Of a stretch of DNA of 64,000 nucleotides, positions 20,765-28,137 are shown in pieces. Source of the DNA: Paenibacillus sp. FSL K6-1330 (GTDB taxonomy: Bacteria > Bacillota > Bacilli > Paenibacillales > Paenibacillaceae); assembly GCF_037976825.1 (NCBI RefSeq), contig NZ_CP150269.1, positions 6,737,501-6,801,500 on the forward strand. Reading direction: 5' to 3'. Each line of letters starts with the position of its first letter. Within the stretch, counting starts at the first letter, position 1. The notes below the pieces were generated by a model, which was not told the DNA's origin, did not search any database, and saw nothing but the letters and a program-made list of their open reading frames with translations. The position numbers were made by a program, and so were the translations under genes.

Positions 20765-21672
20765 GATTTCACCTCCACTCCACCTGAAGATTGCGTTATG
20801 GTTGCTGGACGAATAGGCTTAAGCCGGTTCATAAGCAAGGATAGGAGCAATTTCAGACCAACGCCTGCATAGACGGCTCCATTAACGAATATGTTGTATT
20901 TCTGCCGGTAATGCTTCCGATGAAAAAGAATCATCGCCCGATGGAACTCATAAATGATCTTGAACGGCCTGCGCCGGGCGCTGCCGCCTTTATAATGGAT
21001 AATCTTGGTCCGAGGATAATAGTGAATTCCCCATCCCGCCTGCTTGATGCGATAGCACCAGTCGATGTCTTCCCCGTACATAAAAAAGGTTTCATCCAGC
21101 CCGCCTACCTGCTCAATCGTCTCGCGACGTACCAGCATGAACGCACCAACCAAACAATCCACCGGATACTCTACGTCCGGATTCAAATATCCTAATTGAT
21201 ACTGGTTGAACTCCGGCTTGTTCGGGAACAGCTTGCTGAGCCCAAAGGCATAGTAAAAAGAAGCCGAAGGCGTAGGAAACCCTCTTTTACAGGCCTTATC
21301 CAGCGAACCGTCCGGGAGGACGATTTTACAGCCAGAAGCACCAATGATCGGGTTATAGTCCATAAAAGCGACCATCGTCTCAATCGTATCCTGCTGGATA
21401 ATCGTGTCGGAATTTAGCAGCAGCATATAGCGACCTTCCGCAACTTCCATCCCCTGATTGTTGGCTTTGGCAAAGCCGGTATTCTCCGTGTTCTCGATCA
21501 GCTTGACCTGCGGGAATAACTCTCGGATGGTCTGAACCGAGTCGTCCTTCGAGTTGTTATCTATCAAAATGACTTCGTATGTATAGTCCGTCTCTGATGC
21601 AAACACGGATCGCAAACAGTCCACCGTCAGCTGACAGGTATTGTAGTTCACGATTAAAATGCTTAAATCCAT
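20761..21672 (-). CDS. GT2 glycosyltransferase (rhamnosyltransferase-like)
   Basis: 303 residues. GT-A fold family 2 enzyme: LSILIVNYNTCQLTVDCL start, DNNSKDDS, a metal-binding region LLLNSDT, and the acceptor motif FMYGEDIDWCYRIKQAGW. The layout is that of WbbL-type rhamnosyltransferases, fitting the rml genes in the same cluster. A C-terminal hydrophobic segment (VYAGVGLKLLLSLLMN) may hold it on the membrane. ATG at 21672 with GGAGA 9 bp upstream; an extended -10 promoter lies about 40 bp upstream. GC content is visibly higher than in the next gene. Confidence 0.9.
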   Translation of the reverse strand: MDLSILIVNYNTCQLTVDCLRSVFASETDYTYEVILIDNNSKDDSVQTIRELFPQVKLIENTENTGFAKANNQGMEVAEGRYMLLLNSDTIIQQDTIETMVAFMDYNPIIGASGCKIVLPDGSLDKACKRGFPTPSASFYYAFGLSKLFPNKPEFNQYQLGYLNPDVEYPVDCLVGAFMLVRRETIEQVGGLDETFFMYGEDIDWCYRIKQAGWGIHYYPRTKIIHYKGGSARRRPFKIIYEFHRAMILFHRKHYRQKYNIFVNGAVYAGVGLKLLLSLLMNRLKPIRPATITQSSGGVEVKS

Positions 21673-21697
21673 TGCATAACGTCTCCTGACAAATATA

Positions 21698-21723
21698 GTA
21701 ATCTATCGACATTATAGCATAAA
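21698..21723 (-). repeat. 26-bp direct repeat, copy A, containing an extended -10 promoter
   Basis: Matches 23704-23729 at 24 of 26 positions. On the minus strand it contains TGC-TATAAT (21711-21719), a good extended -10 for the GT2 gene starting at 21672. No good -35 is visible. Confidence 0.7.
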
Positions 21724-21885
21724 TGTAACCGTAGATAATCGTATAACATCGATTCTATAGGTTTTCGCGCTTTCTCCTCCAATTTATATTAATTCAATCG
21801 CTTAACATAGTAAGCGGTCGATTAACGGTAACTGGTTAAATGGTCCACCGAACATAGCATCACTCCTTTCTTGACGAGTTAACAA

Positions 21886-21918
21886 TAAAAAAGCACGCTT
21901 ACTCATAAGCGTACTTGA
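21886..21918 (-). terminator. Rho-independent terminator overlapping the acyltransferase stop codon
   Basis: The stem AAGTACGCTTA/TAAGCGTGCTT with a 4-base loop and TTTTTT on the minus strand; the gene's last codons form the first arm. Confidence 0.85.
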
Positions 21919-23024
21919 AGTCCTTCCTGATTGATTCTTTTTTTTGCTGTTATTTTATCTCTAAATCTTAATATCGGCTTCTCATAAAAAAAGTAAATAA
22001 GAGATGATATTAGATATATGGATAGAATTGAAGCAATTAGGTATAAGGATTTTACCTCAAATGAAGAGTTCACAATGTACCTTTGAAGATAGACAAACAG
22101 TTCATAGTGTACCAGATAAACTGAGTAACTGGTCACACTAAAGAAATAAAAAGCCTTTTCTGAGCGGCTGCCTCTGAAGAACGAGTTGAGCTTCTGATCT
22201 TCTGACAGGGTTATCACTAAGAAGCCGGAGCTAACAGAGATCACATTAAAGAAAATTGTTCGTCCGAACAAAGAATTATTCATTGCTTCTTTCCCGGCAT
22301 CGAGAACAAAAATATAATAAAATACACAAAATAATAGCAAGAATGTTGTGAGGAGATACATGCAGCTTCTATGCCTCATTAATTTCTCAATAACATGCGG
22401 ATAATATATTTTGATTCCTGCCAGCAATACACCGAACATTATGCTATCCAACCGAAGAAATATCTGTTTTCGAACGCCGTAATCCCAAGTTGGGTTTATC
22501 GTTAGTACATAATAAAACCTTGCGATGGTTACGACCAAAATAACTAAGCAACAAATGGCAAAAAAGGTTGTTCTTGAGTTATTCCTCGTAATAAGCAAAG
22601 CTATGATAAATAACGGCGGTATCAACAAATAGAACCACTCTTCTATCGATAAGCTCCATGAAACCGGCATAAATCCCAAATGCATCTCATTAAAGTTCTG
22701 GAGAAATATTAAATTTGTCCAGTTAGGATGCTTTCCTACTATTATGATGAGAAGAATCATAATCAAGAAATAAACAGGAAGCGTCCGGAACCATCTTCTT
22801 TGATAAAAAACGAATAACGGTTTAAAAGAATTTTGCGGCAGCACATCTTTAATTATGATGCGGCCAATTAAATAACCACTTAATACAAAGAAAATTTCTA
22901 CACCAATCAAACCGTTATATGACAACCATTGAAGATCATACTCTCCAAAAAAAATGCGGCCATGGCTAATTAAGACCATAATTATTGCTATGCTTCGTAC
23001 TACATCGAGACCGAAATTGCGCAT
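21903..23024 (-). CDS. Membrane acyltransferase, family 3 (OafA/YrhL type)
   Basis: 373 residues with about ten membrane spans. Starts with the family signature FGLDVVRSIAIIMVLISHGR (the catalytic His is in ISH), then FFVLSGYLIGRI and SWSLSIEEWFYLLIP. These enzymes O-acetylate or otherwise acylate exported polysaccharide. It probably decorates the glycan made by this cluster. AAAGGAG before the ATG. Markedly AT-richer than the GT2 gene downstream and lying inside a 2-kb segment between direct repeats, so it may have been added later. Confidence 0.92.
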   Translation of the reverse strand: MRNFGLDVVRSIAIIMVLISHGRIFFGEYDLQWLSYNGLIGVEIFFVLSGYLIGRIIIKDVLPQNSFKPLFVFYQRRWFRTLPVYFLIMILLIIIVGKHPNWTNLIFLQNFNEMHLGFMPVSWSLSIEEWFYLLIPPLFIIALLITRNNSRTTFFAICCLVILVVTIARFYYVLTINPTWDYGVRKQIFLRLDSIMFGVLLAGIKIYYPHVIEKLMRHRSCMYLLTTFLLLFCVFYYIFVLDAGKEAMNNSLFGRTIFFNVISVSSGFLVITLSEDQKLNSFFRGSRSEKAFYFFSVTSYSVYLVHYELFVYLQRYIVNSSFEVKSLYLIASILSIYLISSLIYFFYEKPILRFRDKITAKKRINQEGLQVRL

Positions 23025-23201
23025 CCTTATACTCCTTTAGGTTTTCCAGAATATTAATATTATAAGGAATATACGAATATGTTGCTATACAAATAACTAA
23101 TCAGTTAACGGGTAACAGATCCCATCAAGAGAAATCCAACCGATATTTTCATATAACAGTCCACGCAAAATCTCGCATTTTCGGGGATGAGGGTAGGGGA
23201 G

Positions 23202-23245
23202 TTATGTTCATTAAAATGGCCTGACATTAATTTTGATGAACATAA
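23202..23245. repeat. Long imperfect inverted repeat beside the integrase remnant
   Basis: 16-base arms (23202-23217 and 23230-23245), TTATGTTCATTAAAAT against ATTTTGATGAACATAA, with one mismatch and a 12-base loop. It resembles a recombination core site more than a terminator, as no T run follows. The rest of 23025-23391 shows no gene. Confidence 0.55.
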
Positions 23246-23655
23246 AATCAAATAATCTTACGAATTATGAAATTACCCCTCCGAAGGAATCCAAGATCTA
23301 TCAGAATTGTTGTTCTGGTCCTGCTGTAATGGAATGACTTAAAATCAGCAAAAGAAACAACAAAAATTCAACATGACCTATCGTAACTTTATTGAAAACT
23401 ACCATGATGAAAAGTTTGTATTCGCAAGAGACAATAGTTCCCCTGCTTCCTATTGATATCTACCGGTACATGAAGCAAATATTAGCGAAGACCAATACTA
23501 CAAAAAAATGCATTCCCCACATTCTTCCCCACACCTATATAAGTTTACTGGCAGACGCAGGGTTGGATTTAAGTACAATAATGCAGCGCGTTGGACATAC
23601 TGAGGCGAAAAAATTCCGGTTTGCAGGAAGCGTGATTTTTTCACTGGAACAAAAC

Positions 23656-23695
23656 CCAACAACGCCCGTAATCGCAGTTATACGGGCGTTGTTGG
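23656..23695. repeat. Perfect 15-bp inverted repeat
   Basis: CCAACAACGCCCGTA and TACGGGCGTTGTTGG, separated by 10 bases. It could end transcription on the minus strand (a weak TTTTG follows) or be the end of a vanished element. Confidence 0.55.
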
Positions 23696-23703
23696 CTGTT
23701 CAT

Positions 23704-23729
23704 GTAATCTATCGACATTGTAGCATGAA
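23704..23729 (-). repeat. 26-bp direct repeat, copy B
   Basis: Second copy of the repeat at 21698-21723, with TGC-TACAAT in place of TGC-TATAAT. It lies between the GT2 gene at 23785 and the integrase remnant. Confidence 0.7.
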
Positions 23730-23784
23730 GGCGCAGGCCGGGCAGGAATAAAGAACTTCAAATCTAAAAGCTATTGATGACTCT

Positions 23785-24711
23785 TTATATATAGCCCACA
23801 AGAATTAAAAAGCGAAAAAGTAACTGCTCTAAAATGGATTGACGATATAGTTTTGATCTTGAAAGAAAATAGATTTTTTCTCTAAGTCGTTCCCTAGGAG
23901 CAATAAAAAGTTCAAGCTGCTCTCTCTTTTTTTCGTCCATTAAATGCCCGTATGCTCCATAAAACTCTCTTGCTTGCATGACAAGAAGATGCTTATCCTT
24001 ATGTTTTATGTAACTGCGATATTTCTGCTTTAGTTTGTTGAATAATGAGTTACTTCCACCTACAACATTATTTTCATGCTGGCGATACAGTATCGAAGGT
24101 CGTTTATCATATATTACATTGCCGAATCCAGATACCAACAAGTAAAACCACCAATCATGCATAATGATTTTACTAGGATCGACCTCGTACCCTTTAACAA
24201 ATTTATTTCTCGCGGGCCTATTTATCGTAATAGTTGCCCCAACAGCAAGATTTTGCACCAAAGCGTTGTAAAATGAAGGTTGCTTCGAAGGGGCCTTGGG
24301 CCAAGTACCGAGAGAATTTAACTCTTTATCGGTAAGCTCCGTTGACGTAAATACCATCGAGGGAGTATGATCCGATTGAGAACTTAACAAACTTACAGCA
24401 CGCTCAATTTTATGCTCCAGCCATACATCATCCTGATCGCAGAAACAGTAATAATCCGCATGGGGATCGGATTGTTGAACCAACTCAAAAAAACTGGAGA
24501 CAACCCCTATATTACTTCCAGTGATCACTTTGATTCGGTCAGGATGAGTTTCAGCATATTCCTTTAATAATGCCAATGTTTGATCGGATGATCCATCATC
24601 CCGTACAAGAACGGAGATATGAGGATAACTCTGCTTTAATATACTTTGTAGTTGCTCGGATATATAGTGCTCTCCATTATAGGTAGATAACAGCACCTGG
24701 ACCTGATTCAT
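23785..24711 (-). CDS. GT2 glycosyltransferase (rhamnosyltransferase-like)
   Basis: 308 residues. GT-A family 2: VQVLLSTYNGEHYISEQLQS, RDDGSSDQTL, and a DxD-type motif in YYCFCDQDDVWLEHKIERA. This is the pattern of capsule and O-antigen rhamnosyltransferases (RfbF/WsaF-like), fitting the adjacent rmlD gene; the linkage cannot be told. GGAGG lies 9 bp before the ATG and a TATAAT lies about 30 bp upstream on the minus strand. AT-rich compared with the flanking chromosome. It is the last gene before the 2-kb cassette. Confidence 0.9.
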   Translation of the reverse strand: MNQVQVLLSTYNGEHYISEQLQSILKQSYPHISVLVRDDGSSDQTLALLKEYAETHPDRIKVITGSNIGVVSSFFELVQQSDPHADYYCFCDQDDVWLEHKIERAVSLLSSQSDHTPSMVFTSTELTDKELNSLGTWPKAPSKQPSFYNALVQNLAVGATITINRPARNKFVKGYEVDPSKIIMHDWWFYLLVSGFGNVIYDKRPSILYRQHENNVVGGSNSLFNKLKQKYRSYIKHKDKHLLVMQAREFYGAYGHLMDEKKREQLELFIAPRERLREKIYFLSRSKLYRQSILEQLLFRFLILVGYI

Positions 24712-24748
24712 TCTTTGTATCCTCCAAATAACTGCTAATTATAACATA

Positions 24749-24773
24749 AGGCCTGATCATACAGATCAGGCCA
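24749..24773 (-). terminator. Hairpin after rmlD
   Basis: GGCCTGATC/GATCAGGCC around a 5-base loop; TTATGTTATAATT follows. It may be only partly efficient and overlaps the likely promoter of the next GT2 gene. Confidence 0.5.
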
Positions 24774-24786
24774 ATATTTGCTGTAT

Positions 24787-25671
24787 TCACTTCAAGTATA
24801 GTTCAGGGTGCTCTTTTATATCCAGCATAAACTGCTTCAATCCTTCTCGCCAATGCGGCAGATCTTGCAATTGATTTAAACGGATCGAAAGATGATCCAA
24901 TACAGAATTGGCTGGCCGAGGAGCCGGCCGAGGGAACTGTGCGGTCGTGCATGGCTGCAAACTAGCCATAATCTTTATACCCAGCTGTTCCTCTGCTTCT
25001 TCGAAAATAGCTTTCGTAAACTCGAACCACGTGCATGATCCGCGGTTAGAGGCATGGTAAACGCCGTATTTTTCAGTAGTCGATACTTGCAGTAAGAAAC
25101 GAGCCAAATCTACCGTGTACGTAGGTGATCCCTTCTGGTCATCAACAACTTGCAAAAGCGGTTTCTCTTGTCCTAGGCTAAGCATCGTCTTCACGAAATT
25201 ACTTCCCTGAAGTCCAAATAACCATGAGGCACGAACAATAAACCACTTAGTACTAAAATCTCTTACGATCTGTTCTCCAGCAAGTTTGGTTTGGCCGTAA
25301 ACTGTTCTCGGATCGGTTGGATCATACTCATGATAGGCTCTGTCATGGGTACCGCGAAATACATAATCCGTGCTAATATAAACGAGCTTAGCTCCAACTT
25401 GTTCGGCTGATCGAGCAACATTTCTTGTACCTATAGCATTGACTAGATAAGCTCCGTCGATATCACTCTCCGCGGCATCCACTGCTGTATAAGCAGCGCA
25501 GTGAATGACACAATCTGGACGGTGTGATGCGATTATTTGTCGGCATTGATTCAGGTTTGTAACATCCAATTCTTGTCGGCTGCAAGGAATTACTTCATGT
25601 CCGACCTGACCAAAAATATGAATGACGTCCTGACCGAGTTGTCCTTGAGCTCCAGTTACCAAAACCCTCAT
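24787..25671 (-). CDS. rmlD: dTDP-4-dehydrorhamnose reductase RmlD
   Basis: 294 residues, short-chain dehydrogenase fold. Last step of dTDP-L-rhamnose synthesis, using NAD(P)H. Seen: nucleotide-binding VTGAQGQLGQDV, the VIHCAAYTAVDAAESD strand, the catalytic YISTDYVF and YGQTKLAGE (Tyr-x-x-x-Lys), and the RASWLFG motif. It overlaps rmlB by 4 bp and is the last gene of rmlA-rmlC-rmlB-rmlD. Confidence 0.96.
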   Translation of the reverse strand: MRVLVTGAQGQLGQDVIHIFGQVGHEVIPCSRQELDVTNLNQCRQIIASHRPDCVIHCAAYTAVDAAESDIDGAYLVNAIGTRNVARSAEQVGAKLVYISTDYVFRGTHDRAYHEYDPTDPRTVYGQTKLAGEQIVRDFSTKWFIVRASWLFGLQGSNFVKTMLSLGQEKPLLQVVDDQKGSPTYTVDLARFLLQVSTTEKYGVYHASNRGSCTWFEFTKAIFEEAEEQLGIKIMASLQPCTTAQFPRPAPRPANSVLDHLSIRLNQLQDLPHWREGLKQFMLDIKEHPELYLK

Positions 25672-26690
25672 TGGTCTTTACCTAATCGACTGCCATATTG
25701 CTTGGTCAGATATTCACGATATTCCCCAGATTGAATTCTGGTCCACCATTCCTTGTTACTCAAATACCAAGTGATGGTTTCCTTAATTCCGGTCTCGAAG
25801 TTATGCTTCGGCTTCCAACCGAGTTCTTTCATTATCTTGGTTGGATCGATGCCATACCTACGATCATGGCCAGGTCGATCCTCGACAAATTGAATCAGCG
25901 TCTCAGGTTTGCCAAGCTCCTCTAAAATTGTCTTAACAATATGAATATTTGTACGCTCGTTATTGCCCCCAATGTTGTAAACATCACCAACTCGGCCTTG
26001 ATGAATAACAAGATCAATTGCGCTGCAATGGTCCTCAACATAGAGCCAGTCACGAATGTTCATGCCGTCGCCGTAAACCGGCAAAGGCTCATCATTTAGT
26101 GCACGAGAAATCATGAGCGGAATTAACTTTTCGGGAAATTGATACGGACCGTAATTATTGGAGCAACGTGTAATATTCACCGGAAGGCCAAAGGTTTCGT
26201 GATATGCTCTGACGAGCAAATCTCCACCCGCTTTGCTGGCTGAGTAGGGACTGTTTGGAGCAAGAGGTGTCGAATCGGAGAAGAGTCCTGTTTCCCCTAG
26301 GGATCCGTACACTTCATCCGTTGAAACCTGCACAAATTTGGTTACCCCGTATTTTTTAGACGAATCCAATAGAACCTGTGTACCGAGTACGTTTGTATTC
26401 ACAAATACTTCTGGCTCCAAAATACTGCGGTCTACGTGGGATTCAGCAGCGAAATTAACTACAACATCGATGCCTTGTTGAAAGATTTGATCTACTGCTT
26501 GTTTATCTGCAATATCCGCCTGGATAAAGGTATAGTTTGCTTCCTTCTCAACAGAATCCAAATTTTCCAGGTTCCCGGCATACGTAAGGGCATCCATGTT
26601 AATGATCTTATAATCTGGATGCTGCTGCATCATGTATAGAATAAAATTACTACCTATAAAACCGGCACCACCGGTGACTAATAGTCTCAT
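25668..26690 (-). CDS. rmlB: dTDP-glucose 4,6-dehydratase RmlB
   Basis: 340 residues, family length. Converts dTDP-glucose to dTDP-4-keto-6-deoxyglucose with bound NAD. Seen: VTGGAGFIGSNFILYM, the FAAESHVDRSI loop, the catalytic VSTDEVYGSLGE and YSASKAGGDLLVRAYHETFG (Tyr-x-x-x-Lys), and RDWLYVEDHC. GGGGAG precedes the ATG. Part of the rml operon. Confidence 0.97.
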   Translation of the reverse strand: MRLLVTGGAGFIGSNFILYMMQQHPDYKIINMDALTYAGNLENLDSVEKEANYTFIQADIADKQAVDQIFQQGIDVVVNFAAESHVDRSILEPEVFVNTNVLGTQVLLDSSKKYGVTKFVQVSTDEVYGSLGETGLFSDSTPLAPNSPYSASKAGGDLLVRAYHETFGLPVNITRCSNNYGPYQFPEKLIPLMISRALNDEPLPVYGDGMNIRDWLYVEDHCSAIDLVIHQGRVGDVYNIGGNNERTNIHIVKTILEELGKPETLIQFVEDRPGHDRRYGIDPTKIMKELGWKPKHNFETGIKETITWYLSNKEWWTRIQSGEYREYLTKQYGSRLGKDQ

Positions 26691-26704
26691 GGCTAGATAC
26701 TCCC

Positions 26705-27253
26705 CTACTCAAAATTCATTTCAGCATCCTTCAACAATGGATGCCGCTGATCTTTATCCGAAAGAATCGGGTTCGATGTTGGCCAATCAATCCCTAAAGC
26801 CGGATCACTCCATAATATGCCGCGGTCATGTTCTGGGGAATAATATTCGTCTACCTTATACAACACTTGCGTGTTAGGAACGAGGGTGCAGAAACCATGT
26901 GCGAACCCCTTAGGGACTAAGAGTTGTCGCTTGTTGTGTTCACTCAAGATAACGCCTACCCATTGGCCGAAGGTAGGTGAACTTTTCCGAATGTCTACCA
27001 CTACATCATAAATAGCTCCCTCTAGTACACGAATTAGTTTTGTCTGGGCTTTGGAATTGAGTTGATAATGAAGACCTCGTAACACGCCAGGCTCAGATGA
27101 AAGGGAGTGGTTATCTTGAATGAAGTTGTAATGGACGCCGTTTTCTTGAAATAATCGTTCATTATAGCTCTCCATAAAAAATCCCCGATGATCCCCATGC
27201 ACTTTGGGTTCAAGTAAACAAGCTCCTGTTAATTTTAATGGAGTTAATTTCAT
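26705..27253 (-). CDS. rmlC: dTDP-4-dehydrorhamnose 3,5-epimerase RmlC
   Basis: 182 residues, cupin-type epimerase that inverts C3 and C5 of the keto sugar. Seen: HGDHRGFFMESYN, NHSLSSEPGVLRGLHYQ with the catalytic His, VVDIRKSSPTFGQW, and LLVPKGFAHGFCTL. AAAGGAGGG lies before the ATG. It sits between rmlA and rmlB with short gaps. Confidence 0.97.
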   Translation of the reverse strand: MKLTPLKLTGACLLEPKVHGDHRGFFMESYNERLFQENGVHYNFIQDNHSLSSEPGVLRGLHYQLNSKAQTKLIRVLEGAIYDVVVDIRKSSPTFGQWVGVILSEHNKRQLLVPKGFAHGFCTLVPNTQVLYKVDEYYSPEHDRGILWSDPALGIDWPTSNPILSDKDQRHPLLKDAEMNFE

Positions 27254-27277
27254 ATCTTTAGGACCCTCCTTTATAAT

Positions 27278-28021
27278 TTATAATTTGAGTTTCCCAAATT
27301 CCTCTCCAAACTCTAAGTTCTTTGCCAACTCATTGGCACGAGCTAGTGAAGAGTGAGTACCTGCATCCGTCCACCAACCTTGAAGAACATCAAAAGTAAG
27401 TTCACCACGTTCAATATATGCATTATTTACATCTGTAATCTCTAATTCACCGCGTGCAGAAGGTTTTAGTGATTTAACAATCTCAAACACTCTATGATCA
27501 AACATATAAATCCCTGTTACAGCATAGTTGGATTTTGGATGTTGCGGCTTCTCTTCAATAGATGTAATTTGGTCCCCTTGTAATTCCGGAACTCCAAATC
27601 GTTTAGGATCAGGAACTTCTTGAATCAAAATTTTGGCACCATTCTTTTGATTTTGAAAGTTCAATATAAATGGAGTTATATTATCCTCGAATACGTTATC
27701 ACCTAAAATAACCACCATTTGATCATTTCCAACAAAGTTCTCAGCTAGATCAAGAGCCTGGGCAATCCCCCCGGCTTCGTCCTGTACCTTATATGTGAAG
27801 GTAACGCCCATATCTCGGCCGCTACCCAAGAGATTAACTACATCCCCCATATGTTCTCTACCAGTGACAATGAGAACTTCTTTAATATCAGCCTGCTTAA
27901 GTTTATAGACGGCATGAAAAATCATCGGATATTTGCCTACTGGCAAAAGGTGTTTATTAGTTACTTTTGTTAACGGGAACAAACGCGAGCCTGTGCCACC
28001 TGCAAGAATTATTCCTTTCAT
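27278..28021 (-). CDS. rmlA: Glucose-1-phosphate thymidylyltransferase (short RmlA)
   Basis: 247 residues. First step of dTDP-rhamnose synthesis. Seen: the nucleotidyltransferase signature LAGGTGSRLFPLT, KHLLPVGKYPMIFHAVYKL, VILGDNVFEDNI (metal site), GVPELQGDQITSIEEKP, and WWTDAGTH. It is about 45 residues shorter than enterobacterial RmlA because the C-terminal allosteric helices are missing; this short form is common in Firmicutes. GGAGGG 5 bp before the ATG. First gene of the rml group. Confidence 0.92.
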   Translation of the reverse strand: MKGIILAGGTGSRLFPLTKVTNKHLLPVGKYPMIFHAVYKLKQADIKEVLIVTGREHMGDVVNLLGSGRDMGVTFTYKVQDEAGGIAQALDLAENFVGNDQMVVILGDNVFEDNITPFILNFQNQKNGAKILIQEVPDPKRFGVPELQGDQITSIEEKPQHPKSNYAVTGIYMFDHRVFEIVKSLKPSARGELEITDVNNAYIERGELTFDVLQGWWTDAGTHSSLARANELAKNLEFGEEFGKLKL

Positions 28022-28094
28022 TGGATCCCTCCGGTACTTCCCTTTAATAATTATTTTGAAATAATATATGTGATTGGAATGGTAACAACAAAGA

Positions 28095-28126
28095 CAACAG
28101 CCCTGTCCAAAAAAGATAGGGCTATG
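28095..28126 (-). terminator. Weak hairpin after the multidomain glycan enzyme gene
   Basis: AGCCCT/AGGGCT arms around a 13-base loop, followed on the minus strand by GTTGTCTTTGTT and no clean T run. It may only reduce read-through into rmlA. Confidence 0.4.
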
Positions 28127-28137
28127 GTATTAAACAA

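Larger units (their letters stand above)
23392..23751 (+). pseudogene. Remnant of a tyrosine recombinase/integrase
   Basis: Only the middle is recognisable: ILPHTYISLLADAGLDLSTI followed by MQRVGHTEAKK, the box II region of phage-type integrases, which normally reads H-x-x-R-H-T-h-A-S-L-L. The catalytic Arg is Pro here, and the terminal catalytic Tyr region is missing. The last third of the frame runs over a hairpin and is not coding. There is no good ribosome binding site. It is a decayed trace of a mobile element in the glycan cluster. Confidence 0.65.

Noticed and set aside
23656..23695. Terminator for the integrase remnant
   Set aside because: The stem is perfect but no T run follows on the plus strand; listed only as an inverted repeat.
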